A stretch of DNA of 64,000 nucleotides from positions 11,515,587 through 11,579,586 of the forward strand of contig CANTUZ010000002.1 in assembly GCA_947846985.1 (NCBI GenBank). Reading direction: 5' to 3'. The translations under genes and the position numbers were made by a program. The stretch comes from Fratercula arctica (lineage: Eukaryota > Chordata > Aves > Charadriiformes > Alcidae). The notes under the pieces are model-generated. The model was not told the DNA's origin. It ran no database searches and was given only the letters and a program-made list of their open reading frames with translations. Positions 27,701-33,926 of this stretch are shown one piece after another. Position 1 is the first letter of the stretch. Every line of letters begins with the position of its first letter.

Positions 27701-28661
27701 TTGCAAGACAACTCTTGTGAACTGGTGATGAAAAATAAAAGGATGAAAAAATAATATTTAATCCAAATAAACCAAGATATGTCAAGAAAGATTACTGGAT
27801 GGAGATGGCAGAAAAAACACAACCAAATTAATTGAAAAGGAAATGCTGCAAGTACTATGTGTTATCCTAAACAGCACAGTTTCTTCTTAAAGTATTCAGA
27901 TTTGGGGAAAAATGGGAAGGAGGCTTCAAGCAAAGGCAATATGGTAATAAAGTTGTCATCTATAATCACATACAGGAGTGCAAATTAAAAAAATAGCAAA
28001 TTTATTGGAAAAAGAGATTCAATGATGTTTGGGAGATAAATATTTCTAAGCTTATTACATAGAACATGATCCCTATCATAGAAAACATAGGTTTAATACA
28101 TCTGCTACATTAGTAAATTAGTTTGTGCCTCTGTGGACACAGAGGTCAACTGAGCTGCTTACTTTATTCTAATACAGGTAATATTAGGAAAATACTGATT
28201 AGAAACCTTAAGAAACTAATCTGACAATACCATTTATTAAGGCTATCAAAAGATGATTAGGACAAATCGTGTACCTCTTAATACCAGACACTGAAGCTTA
28301 GTGGAAAACATCACAATGCAAATTATTATTTCTGATTGCTATGCAATATCATATACATAACTTGAGAATGAATTTTTAATTAGCAGATTTCAGTGGATTT
28401 GTTTTTGTTATTCCTCCCGCTTCTCTCCACACTGCATTTAGAGACAGCCATCTATCTCATCTCCAAAACATTAAGTGATAAAAAGAACTATCAAATACAA
28501 TTACACACAGACTAAAGAAAGTGGACAGCCTAAACTATCAAAAGAATGAACAAATACTAGTGAAACATGTATAATGGCTTACTTACTGGATTCTGAGTAT
28601 AACGCAAGAAGTCTTCAATAGACTCTTTAGACACCACTTGTAAAAATGCTTCGCGTTTCAT
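567..28661 (-). CDS. NCAPG2: NCAPG2, condensin-2 complex subunit G2, N-terminal half (13 coding exons, partial)
   Basis: Condensin II HEAT-repeat subunit. In the family it pairs with NCAPH2 and the SMC2/SMC4 ATPases to compact mitotic chromosomes in the nucleus. The spliced reading frame starts at ATG 28661 and runs leftwards through 13 exons (given separately) for about 568 residues, roughly half of the usual ~1140; the rest is past the left edge. Recognition rests on stretches close to the vertebrate protein: RKQKEVLWERL, YKALLECVFILNGIL, NFIKMIHGTVKNQLQ, VRQGVEEMLYRLY, ARNSEVRSNAAFLFVDAF, WCERCVTLIQMN. Amphipathic helix pairs fit HEAT repeats. Every exon has AG/GT borders and all phases close except coding exon 5, where one extra base shifts the frame (see findings). 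The promoter is the CpG island near 29.5 kb. I am sure of the family; borders are by eye. Confidence 0.95.
790..4208 (-). other. NCAPG2 intron
   Basis: Holds a (CAA)n/A-rich tract at about 1423-1489 and a T17 run at 4136-4152. A plus-strand 161-codon ORF at 3534-4019 has no family resemblance and is taken as chance. The rest is featureless to me. Confidence 0.6.
4209..4361 (-). CDS. NCAPG2: NCAPG2 coding exon 12
   Basis: Acceptor CTTGCAG, donor AAG|GTAGGA, 51 codons. Encodes CLPLILDNKLSHPLLEQLLP and SLHDNSEKVRVAFVDMLLK, another HEAT repeat. Confidence 0.94.
4362..5410 (-). other. NCAPG2 intron
   Basis: Between coding exons 12 and 11. Nothing recognised. Confidence 0.6.
5411..5590 (-). CDS. 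NCAPG2: NCAPG2 coding exon 11
   Basis: Acceptor TGTTTTAG, donor AAA|GTAAGT, 60 codons. Encodes SLLEDPHPVVRSTGILGV, ITSKYWEMIPPTIL and SADVRCSVFK; the DPHPVVRSTGILGV stretch is a typical HEAT second helix. Confidence 0.94.
5591..6494 (-). other. NCAPG2 intron
   Basis: Between coding exons 11 and 10. AT-rich, nothing recognised. Confidence 0.6.
6495..6620 (-). CDS. NCAPG2: NCAPG2 coding exon 10
   Basis: Acceptor GTAACAG, donor TTT|GTAAGT, 42 codons. Encodes ARNSEVRSNAAFLFVDAFPV and EIQKQFEELF. Confidence 0.94.
7020..7055. repeat. Short near-perfect inverted repeat (hairpin)
   Basis: Arms of 16 nt (7020-7035 and 7040-7055) pair throughout, with one T/G wobble, around a 4-nt loop AAGA. The core is GCCTGTC/GACAGGC, flanked by AATTAAAT arms. 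Origin unknown: a small inverted-repeat element remnant or an RNA hairpin in the NCAPG2 intron. Confidence 0.8.
7559..7580. repeat. (TA)11 microsatellite
   Basis: Eleven uninterrupted TA units, followed after a few bases by a shorter TA stretch. Confidence 0.95.
9830..9904. repeat. A/C-rich low-complexity tract
   Basis: Nearly only A and C on the plus strand, with AAAC and CACA units. Similar tracts lie at 1423-1489 and 63131-63230. Confidence 0.85.
10430..10540 (+). mobile_element. Old CR1 LINE 3'-end fragment
   Basis: Shows the decayed CR1 3' signature in plus orientation: GGATTAGATGGAC, then TTCCCACTCCTACC, then ATTCTAT. Strongly diverged, so the limits are approximate. Confidence 0.5.
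11454..11549 (-). CDS. NCAPG2: NCAPG2 coding exon 9
   Basis: Acceptor TTTCTCAG, donor AAG|GTAATT, 32 codons. Encodes MLSYFHKQSKVRQGVEEMLY and RLYQPILWRSLK, a strongly conserved block. Confidence 0.94.
13037..13094. repeat. Hairpin bracketed by a 12-bp direct repeat
   Basis: Perfect 10-bp arms TCAAGACAAG (13046-13055) and CTTGTCTTGA (13065-13074) enclose a 9-nt loop. GTGCACTTCTCA occurs at 13037-13048 and again at 13083-13094, so the stem is flanked by a direct repeat that overlaps its left arm. No known RNA family recognised. Confidence 0.75.
13491..14004 (-). mobile_element. Avian ERV solo LTR, minus orientation
   Basis: Read on the minus strand it starts near 14004 (TATACTAGG in place of TGTACTGG), runs through GGCTGGAATGGAATTA and TTCTTCACAGCAGCCCATAT, and has a polyadenylation-like ATTAAA at 13597-13592. 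It ends CCCACCACA at 13491. This is the same broad class as the plus-strand LTR at 30.4 kb. No internal retroviral region or clear target duplication is seen, so it is a solo LTR, moderately old. Confidence 0.8.
14096..14182 (-). CDS. NCAPG2: NCAPG2 coding exon 8
   Basis: Acceptor ACTGTAG, donor GAG|GTAAGT, 29 codons in phase 0. Encodes ILEHNCIQDFMHHGIHLPR and VHSKVRE. Confidence 0.93.
14183..14792 (-). other. NCAPG2 intron
   Basis: Between coding exons 8 and 7. Nothing recognised. Confidence 0.6.
14793..14862 (-). CDS. NCAPG2: NCAPG2 coding exon 7
   Basis: Acceptor ATACAG, donor GAG|GTAATA. One base completes the split Arg codon, then 23 codons: SLVEYISEVYFRAWKKVSGE and FLE. Phase 0 at the end. 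Confidence 0.93.
14863..15710 (-). other. NCAPG2 intron
   Basis: Between coding exons 7 and 6. Nothing recognised. Confidence 0.6.
15711..15805 (-). CDS. NCAPG2: NCAPG2 coding exon 6
   Basis: Acceptor CCAACAG after a long pyrimidine tract, donor AAG|GTATGC. 31 codons plus two bases. Encodes GRRFLSFLFSWNVNF and IKMIHGTVKNQLQ, nearly identical to the mammalian protein. Confidence 0.94.
16476..16667 (+). other. Small ORF of unknown origin, 63 codons
   Basis: Plus-strand frame starting MMTNLMSNRIFARKG and ending LAHLIDEMKASSF before TGA. The composition is rather protein-like (mixed charged residues, few rare residues) and the frame is open further upstream through an acceptor-like TTTTAG. It lies upstream of the LTR-like segment on the same strand and could be leftover retroviral or retrocopy sequence. 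I do not recognise the protein; it may be chance. Confidence 0.25.
17400..18240 (+). mobile_element. Probable ERV LTR, plus orientation (limits approximate)
   Basis: The order fits an avian LTR: a promoter-like AGTATAAAAATAGCCC near 17.82 kb, then a GC-richer segment, then TTTAAATAAACTGCACTG with AATAAA near 18.18 kb, then GTCATTTCGGTTCCTC. Exact TG/CA ends and target duplications could not be fixed. Sequence on to about 18.42 kb may also belong to the element. Confidence 0.5.
19600..20335 (+). mobile_element. CR1 LINE, 3' segment, diverged
   Basis: Clear CR1 3' landmarks in plus orientation: CTGGAGTATTGGGTCTGGTG, GTCCAGCAAAGGGCTACAAA, CCCAGTGATAGGACAAAAGG, GCAGGTTACCCAGAGAGGCT and TCCTTTCCAACCTCAAA, ending near CTGTAATTCTAA. 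The 5' end is truncated, there are many small indels, and a T-rich insertion sits at about 20.09-20.12 kb. The minus-strand ORFs across it are shadows. Confidence 0.9.
20424..20452 (+). other. G-rich tract, potential G-quadruplex
   Basis: Plus strand has runs of 3 to 6 G with loops of 1-4 nt, about 90 bp after the CR1 3' end. Potential only. Confidence 0.6.
22655..22790 (-). CDS. NCAPG2: NCAPG2 coding exon 5 with apparent 1-nt frameshift
   Basis: Acceptor CTGTCAG and donor GAAGAG|GTAAGC are intact. The exon encodes GADVVRLWNLHQTLLCF, then SEESNEVKDLLLQCF to HIKKEE, matching the family on both sides of a run of five A (plus strand 22739-22743). The length is 136 nt, where 135 is needed to join both neighbours in phase. 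As written the frame hits TGA right after LCF. The flanks are otherwise well conserved, so this looks like a single-base insertion or a consensus error rather than a decayed exon. Confidence 0.88.
22791..23660 (-). other. NCAPG2 intron
   Basis: Between coding exons 5 and 4. Nothing recognised. Confidence 0.6.
23661..23818 (-). CDS. NCAPG2: NCAPG2 coding exon 4
   Basis: Acceptor TTGTAG, donor ATG|GTATAC. The split Gly codon is followed by ILPASPESEKTLQ, then WWEKGLEGKEQIGKT and a Leu/Arg-rich helix. One residue longer than the human protein near the donor. Confidence 0.9.
23819..24334 (-). other. NCAPG2 intron
   Basis: Between coding exons 4 and 3. Nothing recognised. Confidence 0.6.
24335..24449 (-). 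CDS. NCAPG2: NCAPG2 coding exon 3
   Basis: Acceptor TTTCAG, donor G|GTGCGT. 38 codons plus one base (phase 1). Encodes KQTVAVIQGVAAVV and NYKALLECVFILN, a helix pair typical of the HEAT region. Confidence 0.92.
24450..25430 (-). other. NCAPG2 intron
   Basis: Between coding exons 3 and 2. Nothing recognised. Confidence 0.6.
25431..25622 (-). CDS. NCAPG2: NCAPG2 coding exon 2
   Basis: Acceptor TTCACAG, donor ATG|GTAAAA, 64 codons in phase 0. It encodes QNTFDPFDLTELLQEL and RKQKEVLWERL. The open frame continues upstream of this acceptor, but only the TTCACAG site joins exon 1 in phase and keeps the spacing of the mammalian protein. Confidence 0.92.
25623..28586 (-). other. NCAPG2 intron
   Basis: Between coding exons 2 and 1. 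AT-rich with several purine-rich stretches; no repeat family or exon recognised. Confidence 0.6.
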
Positions 28662-28671
28662 TGTGGTTTCC
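28587..28671 (-). CDS. NCAPG2: NCAPG2 coding exon 1 (start codon exon)
   Basis: ATG at 28661-28659 opens MKREAFLQVVSKESIEDF, matching the family N-terminus. Donor is CCA|GTAAG. The acceptor is either AAG|GG (exon from 28671) or AAAG|CAAG (from 28675). 25 codons, ending in phase 0. There are 10 untranslated bases before the ATG if the 28671 acceptor is used. Confidence 0.9.
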
Positions 28672-29376
28672 CTTGCTTTATAAACAAAACAGAACAAAAT
28701 GTTACAGAAAGTATTGTATCTCAAAATAGTATCATTTTTGTTCTCAGTGAAGAACGTATGAACTCACATTCTTCATCTACATAGTTATAAATAAAAGATG
28801 CTTCCCCCTCCAAAATGCAGTTATCCGAATCAGCATTTAGATTCATAACAGCACCAGGTTGCAGTATTTGCATGATTTCTTTTTAGTTCTTGTTTTTACT
28901 AGACAAGTCTTAAAACAGAAGTTTTTTATGGGTACTTTTATCTTTAAAAAGAACGGTTTATTTTTAAAAATAACAGCACATACCCCCTATTTAGCTAGCC
29001 ATCATTCCCAACAACAGCATTTACTTATATTAAGTGTACTGATGGGCAGCAAAACATTCTCTCCTTTTCTCCCTTGTCTAATGATGACTACGGAAAATGG
29101 GCAAGGCCACTTCCTATCACCACGAGCTTAATTTATGCACCTTCCACCCTAGTCGATTCCTGACGTGCTTTTCCCACCCCCACCAGCTGGGAGGCTGCCT
29201 TACATCGCCTTCACTGTGCGGAAAGCCATACCCCGGGAAGAAGCGGGGACAGACCCGGGGCACTGTCTCGGAGCAGCCAGGAACTGGCCGGGCTGCCGCC
29301 AGGCCCGCGGCACGGCCCCACAGGCCGCCGTACGCCCCCGGTAGAAGCGGAAGCGGGAAGACAGACGGGCGCTTAC
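28672..29376 (-). other. NCAPG2 intron 1
   Basis: Lies between the probable non-coding exon 1 and the first coding exon. The right part belongs to the CpG island; the left part is ordinary AT-rich sequence in which I see nothing further. Confidence 0.6.
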
Positions 29377-29480
29377 CTACCGCTCCCTCAGAACGGAACC
29401 CCCGTAGATCGGGGGGTTACGCTTCCAACAACGCGGCGCTACCAGCACAGGAGGGAAACAGAACGGGAGACGGCCCAGTG
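29377..29480 (-). other. NCAPG2: NCAPG2 probable non-coding exon 1 (5' end uncertain)
   Basis: Within the CpG island the minus strand carries a good donor: GGTAG followed by GTAAGC, with the exon's last base at 29377. A 5'UTR exon ending here could join the acceptor at 28671 or 28675 just before the start codon. The upstream limit (transcription start) is not visible and is only set nominally here. Confidence 0.5.
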
Positions 29481-29700
29481 TGACGGGCAGGAGAAGAGCC
29501 CGGGCCCCACCGCCCTATTGCCGGAAGAGGGGCCAGCCCCCACTGCGGCTCAGGGAGGGGACAGCGGAGGGGACAGCACGCCCCTCAGCCGGCTTCCGGC
29601 GCTGCCTGCCCTCCCTCACACGGCGCTATAGCCCGGCCCGGCCCTGCCGCCGCCGCGCGCGCTGCCGCCCCTTTCGAATTCTCCCGCGGCGGCCGTTGAG

Positions 29701-29716
29701 CGCGCGCGCGCGCGCG
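29701..29716. repeat. (CG)8 alternating run
   Basis: Eight CG units, extended by one G on the left, in the centre of the CpG island. Alternating purine/pyrimidine of this kind can adopt Z-DNA and is mutation-prone. Confidence 0.95.
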
Positions 29717-29734
29717 GGCGCCGCGGAGCTCCCG

Positions 29735-29744
29735 TCTCGCGAGA
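29735..29744. promoter_or_regulatory. TCTCGCGAGA palindromic core promoter element
   Basis: Perfect 10-bp palindrome known from many vertebrate CpG-island promoters, often of cell-cycle and RNA-processing genes. Its position in the island suggests it sits near the NCAPG2 start site. Confidence 0.8.
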
Positions 29745-29989
29745 GCTCGGCTCACCCCCTGCCCTCCCCGCGCGCGGCGGCGGCGGCCGTTGGGGCGGGC
29801 TGAGGGGAGCTGGGGCGTTGTACTGCCCCCTCTCCGTATACCGACACGGGACTGGGCTCAAAATCCACGTTTTCGGTTTTTTGCTTGTTTTCAGTCAGGT
29901 GCCGCCTGGGTGACTTGTGGTTCCGCGGCTGCTACTGCCAGCCGAGGCCACCGCTGTCTCCGATCCCCACTCCCCAGCCGCCACCTTTC

Positions 29990-30155
29990 ATGGAGGAGGC
30001 GCTGAGGAAGGGGCGGCTGTTGCCGGGTCGCAGGAGGGCCGGAGGAGCGGGGGTGCAGGAGCTGCACATCTCCCTGGAGAGGACAGGCCCGGTAATGGGC
30101 ACGTCTGGGCAGCTACAGCCCGAGGAGTTCGGTGCAGGCCACGCTGCTCGCTTTT
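29990..30155 (+). other. Possible first exon of a divergent transcript
   Basis: Plus strand ATG at 29990 opens a 55-codon frame beginning MEEALRKGRLLPGRRR, with a possible donor CCCG|GTAATG at 30092. GC-rich DNA gives long frames by chance and I do not recognise the peptide. It is listed because CpG-island promoters are often bidirectional. Confidence 0.2.
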
Positions 30156-30387
30156 AAACTCGGCTACACGGAAATGATTCTCTTCTGTTTTCACTTTATA
30201 ATAGCTGGCTTGCTTACACATCTTACCCTGGAGGAGCAGCCAATCAATTACCTGGTCAGGGAGTAAATCTACTTAACGAGTTTACTGTTACCTTTCTGCA
30301 GCTGTCTAGTAAAAGTCTCAACACCTTCAAAGGGGGTAAGATGTGTTTAGTTAAATTTATGTACAGGCTTAAGAAACAGTATCCCTT

Positions 30388-30908
30388 TGTCATGGTTTCA
30401 GCTGGGATCGAGTTAACTTCGTTTTGGATTTGGGATGAGTAGTTTGGATTAGGTTGTTGATGAGCACTCAAGGCCTTTTCTGCACCTCATGCTGCCCTGC
30501 CAGGGAGCGGGCTGGGGGGGCACAAGAGGTTGGGAGGGGACACAGCCGGGACAGCTGACCCCAACTGACCAAAGGACTATTCCATACCATATGACATCAT
30601 GCTCAGTATATAAAGCTGGGGGAAGGATGATGTTTGGAGTTAACGGCATTTGTTTTCCCAAGACACCGTTACGCGTGGTGGGGCCTGGAGATGGCTGAAC
30701 ACCTGCCTGCTGATGGAAGCAGTGAATGAATTCCTTGTTTTGCTTTGCTTGCGTGTGCAGCTTTTGCTCTAGCTATTAAATTGTCTTAATCTCAACCCAC
30801 GAGTTTTTTTCTCAGTTTTACTCTTCTGATTCTCCCCCATCCAAACTGGGGCAGGGGGGAGCGAGCGGCTGCATGATTGTAGTTGCTGGCTGGACTTAAA
30901 CCACAACA
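30388..30908 (+). mobile_element. Avian ERV solo LTR, plus orientation
   Basis: Starts TGTCATGGTTTCAGCTGGG at 30388 and ends TTAAACCACAACA at 30908. It contains CACAGCCGGGACAGCTGACC, a TATATAAAG box near 30.61 kb, an ATGACATCA CRE-like site near 30.59 kb, ATTAAA at about 30775 and TCTCAACCCACGAG. This matches a widespread bird LTR class. No internal region. The flanking 5-mers (CCCTT and GCCGC) do not match, so the target duplication is lost. Better preserved than the 13.5-kb LTR. Confidence 0.92.
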
Positions 30909-33700
30909 GCCGCCTTCCACGGATCTCGGGTAATGTGGATGTACTATTACTACAATAACCCCTCCTGCTAGCTCACAAAGCTTGCGTCATCCATTTGATT
31001 ACACTGATGACTTTTTTCTCCAAGAATGTTTTTGTTGCTATTGTTGACAGCTACACATTCAATCTTAGTTGTGGTGAAGAGTACATGTATTATGCACTCT
31101 TTATCCAAAGTGATGAAGAGCTAAACAGGCTATTCACCAGAATTTATAGGAGATTATGTAGGCCAGATGATATTTACACTTTGATAACTAAGTATTTTTT
31201 TAATATATCAGGAAATGCTGCTTTCTGTTTCTTCTCAAACTTAATTTGCAGTGTTCAGAAATAGTTGGACTCAGTTCCTTGAATTAAGCATAATCAGCTT
31301 TCAAATTCTGTAATATTCCCCGTTCCATTTGTTTGAGCTCTTCTGCAAACCAGAAACAGTCAATATGTCTTGTTAAGGACTTAATTTATATCTTTCAATT
31401 TTGCATTTGCAGTAGCATGTTATTTCACAGGATGTGTTGTTCAGAAGAGGTAGGTGCTTGACTGAAATCATTTACTTTTCAGTCTGTGATAGCAGTACAG
31501 CATATGCTGCTTTACTGTGTAAACAAACAGAAAACCAACAGTAATTTCTATAAGTTCTCACATCTGATTGGACTGTCCTGGATTGTAATTTTTAAAAACA
31601 TGATGTAATTCAGATTTTAGTTATATGTAAAAAATCACTACTTTTTAAAGTAGTATTTATGTCTTCTGCTATTATTTTATTTTTTAACATAGAATCTGCT
31701 TTAATCATCCTACCTCTCACAGTATCAGTTTGTATTCAAGATTAAGACTTGTCAGATTTTCTACCATATATATTTGGCTTACAGACTTTTCCTGATTTAT
31801 TTTTTAAAGTTTTTGAGTAAACTATTTACCTGTTTTTTATACAGTTTGAAGGCTACAGGATGAAAAATAGTTTTTTATATGCTTATCCCATATAAATAAT
31901 GCTATTCTGTATTGCTTAAAAAATGTATGTAACAGATGACTAATGTTACTGAAAGCAAAGATAAAAACTATTATTTCAGTTCCTGAATCATCATCTGAGT
32001 CCACATGAAATTTCTGAAATAACCGGATTTTAAAACAAGCATGTGCCACGTAGAAAGTACTGTTGGCTCTGCAGGAGAATGGGTTACATTATTTACAAGC
32101 TGGATTTGAGGTGGTTGCGTACCCAAGGCAGGGACGATGTGGCAGAAGGAGTTAGCTGTCAAAAACTCATCTTCTTGAGCAATGTAATTGTGCACTGGCA
32201 GTTCAGTGCCACTCCTTGTCTCCTCCTGAAGCCAAACACACACACAGCTCCCCACATCGCATTTCCATTGAGACAAAGGCCTGTCTCCTCAGAAGTGTGG
32301 AAAAGGCAGTCTGGCACTATACCGACATCCACCTACTGGCAACCACAGAGGAAGGTCCCAGGAGAGACACGTCCCTGGACAATCACTTGAAATCGCATCG
32401 GTCCTCCAACCCTTATCCCCACACTGCGACTGCTGGGAGGCGTTGGCTTCCAGAAGGAGACTACTGAACGAAGGGACCATTTTGAGCTCTACAGCAAAGA
32501 ATGATCAAGAATCGGGGTTGGTTCAGATCCTATGGGCTTGACTTTATTTCTTAACCTAGGTAATTCAGCTAAGCGCAAGAAGCCTGTGAAACACTGTGCT
32601 TGAAATAAGTTGTATGAGCAATCATCACACTTGTAGAATAGTAAAAGCAAATAAAAAAAAGTATGAAAACTGACATTTATACATTGTGCTAATGTCTGTC
32701 CTTTCTGCATATATTAAAAATCTTTGCCATTTTAGATCCGAACTGATCGTTTTATTTATCATGTCTCGTGCAGACTGAATATGTCATTAATACCTTCATT
32801 AGTCTTTTAATTAGATGCTACGTTAGTCACCTGGTTACTGTTTATTTAGTCGGGCACATATCCATTTAGCAAACGAACTAAAACATATTTTAGCTTATCA
32901 TTTCTGTTGCATAGCAACCACAGAATGATTTTTTCATAGTATTGAAACTGGAAGTTGACACAGATAACAGACTGAATAACACCAAATGATTCATTTTAAG
33001 GGACCATACAGAGAAAAGTGAGAGGGAGAATAGCATTTTGTAGGTTTTTTTCAAGAATTGCGCATGACCTGCAAGCTAGTAATGAAGCTACAACTCTATT
33101 TTCAGTTTCTCTAATGTTCTGCCTTTCGAGAGTACCGAATTATGTGCCTCTTTTTGACATATCTGTTCATCTGTTCAAAATAATCTATACCCTGTGATAA
33201 TAATCTCGTATTTATTATCATTTTCCTGTCAAGTCAAGTTAAGGCAAAAATGAAAAATGGGCCTTCCACACATGGTTGCTGAGCAACAGCAAATAAAGAT
33301 TTGCTTTTGTGCTACTGCTTCATAAACTAGTCTTTATTCTTCTTGGTGGCCTGTATAAGAGATCTCAATTACAAATGCCTCTCACAAGAACATCGTGGTT
33401 TGGACTATAGCGAGCATTCTGTTTCAACCTATATGATTCAACATTATAAATACTTGTAAAAAATAAACAAGTAATGCCCTGAATGTCAGATGCTTTCTTG
33501 ACATTTCTGTTTTGTTCATATTTACAGTGTTATTTTCTAGATAATAGTTTCTGATGAGACTACTGTACGCATTATCTCCTAACGTGTTAGAATTGCTGCT
33601 CCTATTTCTTTTCATTTGAATATATAATAAAATTTGTTACAGTCAATACAGTATCCACAAAATCTGCCCCTCCTCTGAGGCAGGCTGTTAATAATTTACA
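30909..33700. other. Intergenic DNA
   Basis: Between the LTR and the retrocopy-like insert. ORFs here (such as 30995-31264 plus and 32043-32390 plus) match nothing I know. The 32.0-32.5 kb part is somewhat GC-richer but has no clear structure. Confidence 0.5.
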
Positions 33701-33703
33701 TGC

Positions 33704-33926
33704 GTTAATTTCCCTTGATTTTTTTTTTTTTTTTTTTTTTGATCTTCACATACTTCGATAAATAGTCGGAACAGCATGGGAGAGAGCTGAAGTTTCACAC
33801 TCTTCCACTTCTCCAGATCTCCCCTTGCCTGAAGGTAATACTGCCAATCACGCCAGCCTTTAGTCGGGGGCAACTGTCGCTTCCCGATGGCGGTGTGATT
33901 AGACTGTGAAACTGCTTATTTCCATT
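33704..33926 (-). mobile_element. Retrocopy-like insert with A22 tail
   Basis: On the minus strand about 165 bases of GC-richer sequence (about 33905-33741) run straight into 22 A (T run at 33719-33740). Imperfect 13-bp direct repeats flank it: GTTAATTTCCCTT at 33704-33716 and GCTTATTTCCATT at 33914-33926 (10 of 13 identical). The body is open in one frame, including GWRDWQYYLQARGDLEKW and LSPMLFRLFIEVCED, with no stop before the tail. This fits LINE-mediated copying of a short or internally primed RNA. The parent is not recognised. Confidence 0.45.

Larger units (their letters stand above)
29210..30130. promoter_or_regulatory. NCAPG2: CpG island promoter of NCAPG2
   Basis: An abrupt switch from AT-rich DNA to dense CpG, the densest in the window. 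It covers the probable exon 1 donor (29377). Sites seen: ETS/GABP-type CCGGAAG at 29521-29527 (plus) and 29593-29599 (minus), TCTCGCGAGA at 29735-29744, a (CG)8 run and Sp1-type GGGGCGGG near 29.79 kb. No TATA box is evident, as expected for a housekeeping cell-cycle gene. It may also start divergent plus-strand transcription. Confidence 0.88.

Noticed and set aside
29480..30177. Several long ORFs on both strands of the CpG island
   Set aside because: GC-rich DNA lacks stop codons by composition. Only the ATG at 29990 was kept, at low confidence, for its position and donor.
32043..32390. 115-codon ORF in a slightly GC-richer intergenic patch
   Set aside because: No recognisable protein; overlapping frames on both strands are similarly open.
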